Below are positions 1 through 7,064 of a stretch of 13,553 bases of DNA, one piece after another; positions within the stretch are counted from its first letter, which is position 1; the number at the start of each line of letters is the position of its first letter. Source of the stretch: an uncultured bacterium (GTDB lineage: Bacteria > Planctomycetota > UBA8108). The notes beneath the pieces are model-generated. The model searched no databases and was not told the origin of the DNA. It was given only the letters and a program-made list of their open reading frames with translations. Both the position numbers and the translations under genes were made by a program. The stretch lies in the NCBI GenBank assembly GCA_913050545.1, contig CAJWZY010000026.1, positions 1 through 13,553 on the forward strand, written 5' to 3'.

Positions 1-930
1 TTTGCCAGCGAAGGCGTGACCCTGCATCCAGGCCGGGGGCTTGACCCCGGCCAGGCTCAGGAGGGTCGGCGCGAGATCGACAAAATTCACCAGGCGGTCG
101 CTCTTGCCCCCGGCCTGGTATTCCTTCGGCGCCAGGTGTTCCCATTTGGGCGGGAAAAACACGACCATCGGAACCGCAAGGCCGGAATTGTACGTCCAGC
201 GCTTGCCGCGGGACATGCCGGAGCCGTGGTCTCCGTAGTAGAAGACGATCGTTTCCTCGGAAAGTCCGGCCTTGTCGAGTGCCGCCAGGTGGCGCCCGGC
301 AATCTCATCGGCGCGTGAAACCACATCGTAGTACTGGGCCCAATCCTTGCGTGATTCGGCGTTGTCCGGATGGTAGGCCGGGATCCGAACCCTCGCCGGG
401 TCGAGGACCTGCTTGTGGCCACCCGCGCGGATCCGGCTCTCGTGGCTCACCGTGGAGTTGAAGATCGCGAAGAACGGCTGGCCTTTCTTGCGGTTTGTGT
501 AATGCGCCTTGCGGGAAGATTCGTTCCAGCCGGTTGAGCCTGCGCTGCTGACGTTGTAGTCGGTTTTCGAGTTGTTGGTGCAGTAATACCCCTGCTCGCG
601 TAGAAAGTTCGGGTAGAAGCGCACGTGGGCAGGCAGCTTGACCATGCTTCGCATATGCTGGCCGCCCACCGAGGGTGGATACATGCCGGTGATAATCGTG
701 GTCCGGGCGGGAGCGCAGACCGGAGCGCAGGACCAGGCCAGCTTGAAGAGCATCCCCTTCTTTGCCAGGGCATCAACGTTCGCGGTCACGGCGAGCTTGT
801 CGCCGTAGCAACCCATCTCGGGGCCATGGTCTTCACTGGTGATCCAGAGAATGTTCGGATGTTCCGCTCCCTGGAAGGGAGCCGCTATCGCAAACAGGAC
901 AAACAGAAAGCTGCTGGTGCGCATTCTCAT
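1..930 (-). CDS. Secreted sulfatase, heparan N-sulfatase-like (C-terminus cut by window edge)
   Basis: Type I sulfatase that would hydrolyse sulfate esters or N-sulfate groups, probably on sulfated polysaccharides, in the periplasm or outside the cell. The 310 residues seen begin with a signal peptide (about residues 1-22, hydrophobic FLFVLFAIAAPF, likely cleavage after QGA). The sulfatase signature CAPARTTIITG lies at 72-82, with Cys72 the predicted formylglycine precursor and Arg76 its partner. SEDHG (32-36) fits the N-terminal metal site. NNSKTDYN (119-126) resembles the N-sulfoglucosamine sulfohydrolase branch. GDHG (233-236) and GKRWTYNSG (242-250) supply further metal and sulfate-binding residues. 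A formylglycine-generating or anaerobic sulfatase-maturing enzyme must be encoded elsewhere. Two ATGs compete: 930 and 924. The upstream AAAGAG is better spaced for 924. The gene lies 113 bp beyond the oxidoreductase on the same strand. The family is confident; the substrate is inferred. Confidence 0.9.
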   Translation of the reverse strand, partial: MRMRTSSFLFVLFAIAAPFQGAEHPNILWITSEDHGPEMGCYGDKLAVTANVDALAKKGMLFKLAWSCAPVCAPARTTIITGMYPPSVGGQHMRSMVKLPAHVRFYPNFLREQGYYCTNNSKTDYNVSSAGSTGWNESSRKAHYTNRKKGQPFFAIFNSTVSHESRIRAGGHKQVLDPARVRIPAYHPDNAESRKDWAQYYDVVSRADEIAGRHLAALDKAGLSEETIVFYYGDHGSGMSRGKRWTYNSGLAVPMVVFFPPKWEHLAPKEYQAGGKSDRLVNFVDLAPTLLSLAGVKPPAWMQGHAFAGK

Positions 931-1043
931 TGCTCTTTAAATGAAGTTAAAAGACCCGTCTCGCTTATAGCATCGTCGCAGAGCCCGCCAGGGGGCAAGC
1001 AGCGTTTACGGTTTTCTCCCGGCGACGGGTAGGGAGCGCCGGC

Positions 1044-4000
1044 CTATTCGCCCGCCTCGGCTTCGTCGGCCGCAGGCTTCTCTGCGGCTTCTGCCGCAGC
1101 CTTCTCCGCCGCCTTGAGCACGGCCTTTTCGGCCTTGGCCGCCGCCTTGAGCACCTCGAGCTCTTCCTCGAAAAACTGCTGGGCATTATCGAAGAACTCT
1201 TCCGTAGAGATGTCGCCGCCATCGACCTTCTTGAGAAGCGCGCGCTGCGCCTGGTAGTCGAGGTTGACGATGCCGGCCTTGCTCTGCAGAAGCCTCCAGG
1301 CCTTACGGCGCTCGACGCAATAGAGAACCATCTGGCGCGAAAGAGTCATATAGCTGAAGCGGCCGCTATTGTCCTCGACCCCCATGTAGACATCGAAGTC
1401 GGGAATATAGGCGCGATGGCTGCGACTGGTAAACCGGCGAGAGACGATGTCATCCTGCGTTATCCGAAGGAGAATGTTGTCGAGGTGGATCTTGCCGGCG
1501 GTGTCGCTCTCCTTGATCCGCTTCAGGTGGTTGCGGAAGCGCTTTTCGCTCGCGCACCAATGGGCCACCGTATAGTTGTAGGTCTCTTTGCTCTCGCTGA
1601 AGCGGGCCGACATCCAGTCCCGGTCAACGTGGCGGTTGCCCTGCAGGCTCAGGCATTCGCCATAGAGCTCGCCAACGGCGGGGTTGAAGACGAACTCCGG
1701 GAGGCTGCGGCTGTCCCTGACCCGGCGAGCCTGCTCGGAGGCCATGTCATCAGCGACGCCATGCTCCGGCTGGCAGGTCGTAAAGCACTTGTAAAACGCC
1801 GTTCCGCGGTACTCGAGACCCTCGAGAACCGTCCTGTAGAACTTCGCCTCGTCCGCCATCGACACCTGCGTGACATAGGGAGAGCCATGACCGCTGGTAA
1901 AACACTCCGCGGGGTTCTTCAGCTCAACCAGCTTGCCCTGCGTGGCCGCGCCCATCTGGTTCATGTCAAAACCACCGGTCATTGGCGAGAGATCAGAGTT
2001 CTGGCCGCCGGTGTTGGAATAAACCTGGGTGTCGAGCATGAGGATCATGACATTTGGCCGGTTCTGAACGACAACCTTGGAAACATTCTGGAAGCCGATG
2101 TCGCCCATGCCGCCATCTCCCCCGATCGCCCAGACCTTGGGCAGCTCCTTCACCTCAAGGTCGGTCATGATCGTGTCGGTGAAATGGCTGTAATCGAAAT
2201 AATCGCCCTCAGAGAGCTTTTCATCCCCCAGGAGGCGGTCGGCAAGACGTTCCGGGACAATCGAGTGGCGTGCATTGTCGAGCATGAAGCTCTCTCCAAA
2301 GAGCCAGCTGATCGTTGTGCCGTCCTGGAATAGCGAGTTCATCCAGGGATAAGGATGCGGATTGTTCGGCGGCGTAGAGCCGTAGACGGTGTTGCAGCCC
2401 GTGTGGGCGCCCATCGCCATGACCGACATTCCATTCGCGAGTCGGCCATCAACCGGCTGGAGCTCCCGGTGGTTGAACGCCTCCTGGCGCATAACGGCAA
2501 CCAGGGCCCTGACCAATTCCTCGTCTGTGATCTCGCCATATTCCTGCAGGCGGGCACGGGTGTCCTCATCGGAATCGCCACCAAGCCCCATAATGACGTG
2601 GGAGACACAGCGGCTGAATATTTCGTGGGCCGCCTCGTCCTCACTGCGCCATTTCGCCAATCCTGCTTCGCCTTCTTTTTCCAGCTGGGCAGCCTTTTCC
2701 GTAAGGCGCTCCGCCTTGCGGTGGTAGAGGGGACGCATGAAGGCCTCTGTGACGGATGCCAGCCCGTGCAGGATGGATTTTTCACCGCACCCGGCACAGG
2801 CCCCATCGCCGGAGGCCAGGGCATCGTAATTGCGGCGCTGCATAAGGTGGTTGCGAAGAGTCGCCGGCTTGGAATCAAACGCGTTTTCGCTGTCGTAATT
2901 GCCCAGGTACTTCTGGGGCGTGTCCGGAAGGAGGTCAAGGAACTTCGTCGCCGAGGTGATCTGGGCGTTCAGCTCTTCGCCATCGTCAACCATGCGCAAG
3001 GCATCGTGGTCGCCACACTCGGTGACACACTCGCCGCAACCCTTGCAGAGGTCTGACACGAAGATCGAGAAGATACCCCCCTCGCCGGTCTCTTTCTTCT
3101 CTTTGCTGCGGAAGATCGCGTTGACCTTGCTGTAGGCCAGTGGAAGATTCTCAAGAATGGCGATCATCTCATTGCGGGACTCCTCGGGAATCGCCTCACG
3201 AGCTTCCAGTTCCGCCTGTACAAGTGCCGCCACGGCTGGTGCCTCTTCGTCCTTGGCCTTGGCCGCCTCGAACATCTTGACCCGGATCGTTTCATCGATG
3301 TTGCTTAACGCCTCGATGATCGCTTTGCGCCCACCTTCATCGGTTACATAATTATTCGCCGCTGTCTCGAGAATCGTCGAAACATCATGGGCCGTGTTGG
3401 GAAGCGCTGTGTCGGGACAGGCGGTTATACAGGCCATGCACTGGGTGCAGTTTTCCTGGATAAAGATCGGTGTCTCGCGGCGGGCGCCGTACTTCGAGGC
3501 CGTCATGCCGGTGGCCGCGGCCATAATTCCAACAGCGGAGTAGGGCGAGGCCGGCTGGTCGTAGCCCAGCCCGGCGCGGAATTCGGCATCAAAGGTCTCA
3601 GTCTTGTGCAGCGGCGTGCGCTCAGCCTGTTGCGGCGCAGGGGCGCAACCCTCCTTGGTGCATCCGCCAGAGCCGCAGGCCTCTGCCGCCGGAAGCAATG
3701 CCTCTCCGCGCATGCTGGAAAGGTCATCGGCCTCAACCGTTCCATAGGGAACCGCCTGGACCCGGTCACGCCCATTGACCATGACCTTCATGTTCGCCTC
3801 GACGACATCGTCGCCAAAGCGGCTGAACTTCTTGACATACTGGGCGCGAACGATCTTTTCGAAAAGCTCGCCCTCAATATCGTAATCTTCGAGGAAGGTA
3901 GAGACGCCGAAGAATCCGCCCAGGAAGGCGTTACCCTGCATCCTCAGCTGGAGCTCAGGCCGGTCAGTCGCCTCCTTGGCAATGTCGAAGCCCGGAAGGA

Positions 4001-5855
4001 TAAAGATCTTCAGCTCGCGGTCGATAATCTCCTGGCGGTACTTCGGCGGAATCCGCAGCCACGCCTTTTCGGGTGTTTCATCGGACTCCCAGATAAAGGC
4101 GCCCCCATCAGCAAGCCCCTCGAGGGGGTTGAGATGCGTAAAGGCCTTGGGGTCACAACAAAGCACCACGTTCACGTGGCGCAGATCGCAATTGACCCGG
4201 ATCCGTTCCGGGGCGACCACCAGGAAATAGGCGGTTGGCGCTCCTTTTTTCTCGGAGCCGTACTTGGGGTTGGCGCTGATATGGACCACCTCCCCGCGGC
4301 GCCCGTATTCATCTTTAACATCCCCCCGCTCCGCGACAAAGGAACCGATCTCGCCGATAACCTCGGCCAGGTTTTTCCCGGTCGTGATCATTCCCCAGCC
4401 ACCTATGGAGTGGAGCCTTACAGCAATCGCGTTGTCCGGCAGGAGCGATGGCGTGTCTTCGGAGCGGACCTCATAGGGGTGGTCAATGCCCAGGGTGAAG
4501 AATGACTCCCCATCCTCAGCCCCACGGCCATCGGCTCGCTTCGCCTGGCCTGTAGCGTATTCATAGCAACCGAGGACCGCCTCGGGGCGGAAATCCCGTG
4601 AGCCAAGCCCGTAAATCCCCGAGAAGATTCGGGGCATGTTTTCCGGCGAGATCGCCCCGATGCGCGCATGTGCTTTTCCGGAGCTGTTTTCCAGGGCCTT
4701 GGTCAGCGCTGTTCGAATATCGCGCGCAAGGGGGTTGTCCCCCGCCATGGGCTCATCGGTACGCTCGAGAATAATGACATTTTTCTTACCCGTAAGGGCG
4801 CGAACAACTTCGGCCTCGGGGAACGGCCGCAGAACATTGACATGGATGGAGCCAACGCCTGCCCCCCGGGTTTCGCGCAGGTAATCCACCCCTGCCTCGA
4901 CATTTTCAGCCGCAGAACCGAGCGACACGAAAACCGTATCGGCATCTTCACACATGTACTCGGTGAGGAACCCGTAATGGCACCCCGTCTGCCGGCCCCA
5001 CTCTTCATAGGCCTCCTTGAGGAACTGCCGAATCGGCTCAACGAAACAGTTCCGCCTCGCGGCGACACCGTTCATATAATGTTCCTGGTTCTGCACGGGC
5101 CCGATCAGGGCGGGGCTTTTGAGATCCATCACCCGGGGAACACGGCGGCGGTTGGGGCCAAACAGGGTTTTCTGTGCCTCCGTTGGGCATTCGATGACGT
5201 CATCAGAGCGCCCAAGGAACTCTCGCAAAAGATCCGACTCGCGAACCAGGAAGGTCCGCTCGAGGTGGGACGTGAGAAAGCCGTCCTGTATGTTCATGCC
5301 CGGGGTCAGCGCCAGTTCGGTAACCCGGCGCAGAATCACCGCCTGGTCAGCGGCCTGCTGGGCATCCCGGGCAAAGAGCATGATCCAGCCGGTGTCGAGC
5401 GCGCCATAAATATCATCGTGTCCACAATGCACATTGAGGGCGTGCTTGGTAAGCGCTCGAGCCGCAACCTCGAGCACCATCGTCGAAAGCTTTCCGGGAG
5501 CATGATAGTACTGCTCCACTCCGTAAACGATTCCCTGCCCGGAGGTGAAATTCACCGTTCGCTTGCCCGTAACGGAATAGGCTATTGCGCCACCCTGGGC
5601 CGCGTGCTCTCCCTCACACTCGATGGCGATCTTGGGTTCGCCAAAAACGCTCAGCTGGCCTTCGGCGTAGGACTGCTGATACATCTCCCCCATCTCGGTA
5701 GACGGGGTAATGGGGTAAAAAATTCCTCCATCTGTGATGCGCGCCTCGGTGTAGTAGGCAACGAGCTGGTTGCCATTGGTGGTGATTCTTTTGCCGGGAT
5801 ATGGCGGTATGTTCGTCTGTGCCGAGGTGGCTTGTTCGTTTGGTACGATCGTCAT
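1044..5855 (-). CDS. nifJ: Pyruvate:ferredoxin (2-oxoacid:acceptor) oxidoreductase, enlarged single-chain form
   Basis: Cytoplasmic iron-sulfur thiamine-diphosphate enzyme that oxidatively decarboxylates pyruvate (or another 2-oxoacid) to acetyl-CoA and reduces ferredoxin or flavodoxin. Domains in order (1603 aa): pyruvate/TPP-pyrimidine domain (about 25-290, GGIFYPITPSTEMGE at 43-57); transketolase-C-like domain (about 300-430); gamma or CoA domain (about 475-690); a 2x[4Fe-4S] domain with Cys803/806/809/813 and Cys937/940/943/947; and a TPP domain with CAGC (1020-1023) for the proximal cluster, GDGGMGD (1246-1252) and DTQVYSNTGGQ (1275-1285). Cys1357 or Cys1361 may be a further proximal-cluster ligand. 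NifJ proteins are usually about 1170-1230 aa. The excess lies between the two ferredoxin motifs, at about 1040-1130, and in a C-terminal tail that ends Ala/Glu/Lys-rich (1566-1603). I chose the ATG at 5855. A TTG at 5987 would add 44 basic residues encoded by hairpin-forming leader DNA. Neither start has a convincing Shine-Dalgarno. Pyruvate is inferred as the substrate. Confidence 0.9.
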   Translation of the reverse strand: MTIVPNEQATSAQTNIPPYPGKRITTNGNQLVAYYTEARITDGGIFYPITPSTEMGEMYQQSYAEGQLSVFGEPKIAIECEGEHAAQGGAIAYSVTGKRTVNFTSGQGIVYGVEQYYHAPGKLSTMVLEVAARALTKHALNVHCGHDDIYGALDTGWIMLFARDAQQAADQAVILRRVTELALTPGMNIQDGFLTSHLERTFLVRESDLLREFLGRSDDVIECPTEAQKTLFGPNRRRVPRVMDLKSPALIGPVQNQEHYMNGVAARRNCFVEPIRQFLKEAYEEWGRQTGCHYGFLTEYMCEDADTVFVSLGSAAENVEAGVDYLRETRGAGVGSIHVNVLRPFPEAEVVRALTGKKNVIILERTDEPMAGDNPLARDIRTALTKALENSSGKAHARIGAISPENMPRIFSGIYGLGSRDFRPEAVLGCYEYATGQAKRADGRGAEDGESFFTLGIDHPYEVRSEDTPSLLPDNAIAVRLHSIGGWGMITTGKNLAEVIGEIGSFVAERGDVKDEYGRRGEVVHISANPKYGSEKKGAPTAYFLVVAPERIRVNCDLRHVNVVLCCDPKAFTHLNPLEGLADGGAFIWESDETPEKAWLRIPPKYRQEIIDRELKIFILPGFDIAKEATDRPELQLRMQGNAFLGGFFGVSTFLEDYDIEGELFEKIVRAQYVKKFSRFGDDVVEANMKVMVNGRDRVQAVPYGTVEADDLSSMRGEALLPAAEACGSGGCTKEGCAPAPQQAERTPLHKTETFDAEFRAGLGYDQPASPYSAVGIMAAATGMTASKYGARRETPIFIQENCTQCMACITACPDTALPNTAHDVSTILETAANNYVTDEGGRKAIIEALSNIDETIRVKMFEAAKAKDEEAPAVAALVQAELEAREAIPEESRNEMIAILENLPLAYSKVNAIFRSKEKKETGEGGIFSIFVSDLCKGCGECVTECGDHDALRMVDDGEELNAQITSATKFLDLLPDTPQKYLGNYDSENAFDSKPATLRNHLMQRRNYDALASGDGACAGCGEKSILHGLASVTEAFMRPLYHRKAERLTEKAAQLEKEGEAGLAKWRSEDEAAHEIFSRCVSHVIMGLGGDSDEDTRARLQEYGEITDEELVRALVAVMRQEAFNHRELQPVDGRLANGMSVMAMGAHTGCNTVYGSTPPNNPHPYPWMNSLFQDGTTISWLFGESFMLDNARHSIVPERLADRLLGDEKLSEGDYFDYSHFTDTIMTDLEVKELPKVWAIGGDGGMGDIGFQNVSKVVVQNRPNVMILMLDTQVYSNTGGQNSDLSPMTGGFDMNQMGAATQGKLVELKNPAECFTSGHGSPYVTQVSMADEAKFYRTVLEGLEYRGTAFYKCFTTCQPEHGVADDMASEQARRVRDSRSLPEFVFNPAVGELYGECLSLQGNRHVDRDWMSARFSESKETYNYTVAHWCASEKRFRNHLKRIKESDTAGKIHLDNILLRITQDDIVSRRFTSRSHRAYIPDFDVYMGVEDNSGRFSYMTLSRQMVLYCVERRKAWRLLQSKAGIVNLDYQAQRALLKKVDGGDISTEEFFDNAQQFFEEELEVLKAAAKAEKAVLKAAEKAAAEAAEKPAADEAEAGE

Positions 5856-5908
5856 TTTTGTCTGATTTTTTCTGTGCTTTATAAAGCGGCCCTGAGAGTT
5901 TCGCCTGC

Positions 5909-5925
5909 GGCCCCTTGCTGGGGCC
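5909..5925 (-). promoter_or_regulatory. GC hairpin in the oxidoreductase leader
   Basis: Perfect 6-bp stem GGCCCC / GGGGCC with a 5-nt loop (AGCAA on the minus strand), 54-70 nt upstream of the ATG. No U-run follows, so it is not an intrinsic terminator. It may be a stability or regulatory element. Its position supports treating this stretch as leader rather than as coding sequence from the TTG at 5987. Confidence 0.4.
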
Positions 5926-5996
5926 TCCCCGAGACGAACCTTGAACTTCTTTTCAATAGAAGAGGAGAAAAGGCTGCGAAAGGCCAAGAAGCCCCC

Positions 5997-6038
5997 TGAG
6001 ACTTTCCAACCGGATAGTTTAACCGGAAAGTGATCTCA
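5997..6038 (-). promoter_or_regulatory. Long interrupted stem-loop in the oxidoreductase leader
   Basis: On the plus strand TGAG-ACTTTCC (5997-6007) pairs with GGAAAGT (6025-6031) and CTCA (6035-6038). This gives 11 bp with a 3-nt bulge (6032-6034). The 17-nt interior carries direct repeats AACCGG (6008-6013 and 6021-6026, running 2 nt into the stem) around a short AT stretch. It lies about 60 nt downstream of the predicted transcription start. It could be an RNA switch or attenuator arm, or a protein-binding dyad. I do not recognise it as a known riboswitch class. Confidence 0.4.
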
Positions 6039-6104
6039 AATCAGCCCATTTCATCTGACAGATAGCCGCTTTGCTGAGCTTGTTTCTCGCTCATATATTT
6101 CCCC

Positions 6105-6133
6105 ATAAAATGACACAAGCCGCTTTGTGTAAA
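6105..6133 (-). promoter_or_regulatory. Predicted sigma70-type promoter for the oxidoreductase gene
   Basis: On the minus strand the -35 is TTTACA (6133-6128, 5/6 match), the spacer is 17 bp, and the -10 is TTTTAT (6110-6105, 4/6 match). Transcription would start near 6098 and give a leader of about 240 nt. The spacer is almost filled by an inverted repeat listed separately, which fits repression by occlusion. Confidence 0.4.
6113..6130. promoter_or_regulatory. Inverted repeat ACACAA-N6-TTGTGT, possible operator
   Basis: Perfect 6-bp arms with a 6-bp centre (GCCGCT). It lies between the predicted -35 and -10, overlapping half of the -35. The size fits a dimeric helix-turn-helix regulator site. 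It is not a CRP site (TGTGA-N6-TCACA), an FNR site (TTGAT-N4-ATCAA) or a Rex site (TTGTGAA-N4-TTCACAA), so the regulator is unknown. Confidence 0.4.
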
Positions 6134-6234
6134 CACCTTATGGGCCATCTTGGCGCCGGGATGTGGTGATAAAACGTCCTGCTTAAAGGCTCTTGTCGCT
6201 TCCTGGCCGGATCGGCCTATTTACAAGGGCCCGC

Positions 6235-6272
6235 AAAAAAAAACAGCCCCTCCGACCTGGCGGAGAGGCTGT
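6235..6272 (-). terminator. Intrinsic terminator after tRNA-Gly
   Basis: The stem ACAGCC-C-CTCCG / CGGAG-A-GGCTGT is 11 bp with one mismatch and a 6-nt loop (6255-6260). On the minus strand it is followed directly by nine T (6243-6235). It begins 11 nt after the tRNA CCA end. The plus-strand side has only a short CTCTTTT, so termination should be much stronger on the minus strand. Confidence 0.85.
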
Positions 6273-6283
6273 CTCTTTTGAAC

Positions 6284-6358
6284 TGGAGCGGGTGAAGGGA
6301 GTTGAACCCTCGACATTCACGTTGGCAACGTGATGCTCTACCACTGAGCTACACCCGC
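6284..6358 (-). tRNA. tRNA-Gly(GCC)
   Basis: A 75-nt cloverleaf with encoded CCA. The acceptor stem is GCGGGTG / CACCCGC with discriminator T. The D arm is GCTC-AGTGGTA-GAGC. The anticodon stem is TCACG / CGTGA with loop TTGCCAA (anticodon GCC), and the T arm is GAGGG-TTCAACT-CCCTT (last pair G-T). It has its own predicted promoter (6426-6398) and terminator, though read-through from pyrE, 96 bp upstream, is also possible. Confidence 0.97.
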
Positions 6359-6397
6359 CTGCTATCTTGTCTGGCGCCGCCTTGGCGGCATTGAATG

Positions 6398-6426
6398 ATT
6401 ATTCACCTCCGCCTGTCGGTCGTCAA
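6398..6426 (-). promoter_or_regulatory. Predicted promoter for tRNA-Gly
   Basis: On the minus strand the -35 is TTGACG (6426-6421, 5/6), the spacer 17 bp and the -10 AATAAT (6403-6398, 5/6). The predicted start is near 6391, about 33 nt before the mature tRNA 5' end, as expected for an independently transcribed tRNA. Confidence 0.6.
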
Positions 6427-6454
6427 GAGATGCCGGGGCAGAATTCAGCCTCGC

Positions 6455-7051
6455 TCAAAGAAAATCGCTTTTACGGAACAAGGCAACCGTTTCGATTCCG
6501 CACTCTGCCAGCCTCTGCTCTCCGCCCTCTTCCCTGTCGACGATCACACAGGCCACGCTGGGTTCAACGCCAAGCTCTTCAACCAGGGCTTCGCGCGCCT
6601 GCAGAAGAGACCCTCCAGTGGTGAGAACATCATCCACCAGGGCGACCTTGAGGTCTTCTCCCTCGGGCATGGGCGGCCCCTCAACGCGCTGCTGCATGCC
6701 GTGCGCCTTGCGCTCCTTGCGAACAAAGAAAAGGTTCATCGGCACCTGTTTTTGCCAGGCAAGAACCCCGATAGAAGACGTGAGCGGGTCCGCCCCCGAA
6801 GTGAGCCCCCCGACAGCCGAAACCCCCCGGGCAAGCATGGCCTCCAGCATCAGGCCGCCTATCAGCACGGAGCCCTCCGGGTCCAATGACACCAGCCGGC
6901 CATCAAAATAAAAATCCGTCACCTTCCCCGAGCTCAGGGTGATCTCGCCGGTTCTTATACAGCCACCGAGCTTCTCTCTAAGCCGCTGGTACTCCTGGCT
7001 GTCTCGCCCCGACTCTTCTCCCTGCACGCGGGTTGTTCTCTGCTCTGACAT
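6455..7051 (-). CDS. pyrE: Orotate phosphoribosyltransferase
   Basis: Cytoplasmic enzyme of de novo pyrimidine synthesis that joins orotate and PRPP to make orotidine 5'-phosphate. At 198 aa it is close to the usual 180-220. Visible motifs are the orotate-binding SGKVTDFYFDGR (41-52), the flexible catalytic loop FFVRKERKAHG (108-118, with Lys115 and His117), and the PRPP-binding loop VALVDDVLTTGGS (136-148, Asp140-Asp141). The first 20 or so residues are a charged, non-conserved extension. The ATG at 7051 is preceded by AAGGAAGG, one of the better ribosome-binding sites in the window. It starts 13 bp after the stop of the STAS/HATPase gene, so the two are probably co-transcribed, although no functional link is obvious. 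Confidence 0.95.
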   Translation of the reverse strand: MSEQRTTRVQGEESGRDSQEYQRLREKLGGCIRTGEITLSSGKVTDFYFDGRLVSLDPEGSVLIGGLMLEAMLARGVSAVGGLTSGADPLTSSIGVLAWQKQVPMNLFFVRKERKAHGMQQRVEGPPMPEGEDLKVALVDDVLTTGGSLLQAREALVEELGVEPSVACVIVDREEGGEQRLAECGIETVALFRKSDFL

Positions 7052-7064
7052 CTGCCTTCCTTAA

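Larger units (their letters stand above)
5856..6283 (-). other. Gene-free region: oxidoreductase promoter and leader, then the tRNA-Gly terminator
   Basis: This 428-bp stretch has no convincing gene. Going upstream from the oxidoreductase ATG it holds a GC hairpin (5909-5925), a long stem-loop (5997-6038), a probable promoter (6105-6133) with an inverted repeat in its spacer, and a short palindrome GGCCG-GAT-CGGCC (6205-6217). It ends with the terminator that closes the tRNA-Gly unit (6235-6272). The 10-mer AGCCGCTTTG occurs at 6064-6073 and again at 6118-6127, in the centre of the promoter inverted repeat. The predicted leader is about 240 nt. Confidence 0.6.

Noticed and set aside
5885..5905. 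GCGAAACTCTCAGG on the minus strand, like the 3' conserved part of a glycine riboswitch.
   Set aside because: The matching upstream GGAGAG strand and the conserved GCCGAAGG-type core are missing, and the downstream gene is not a glycine gene. Treated as chance.
5856..5987. TTG start at 5987 giving the oxidoreductase 44 more residues.
   Set aside because: The extra segment is basic, low in family similarity and encoded by hairpin-forming leader DNA. The NifJ fold begins soon after the ATG at 5855. It cannot be fully excluded because neither start has a good ribosome-binding site.
3387..5999. Long open frames on the plus strand opposite the oxidoreductase (for example 4668-5999, 3387-4505, and 1416-2333).
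   Set aside because: They lie antisense to a gene with clear conserved motifs and show no recognisable domain. Long antisense frames are expected from the GC-biased third positions of the real gene.
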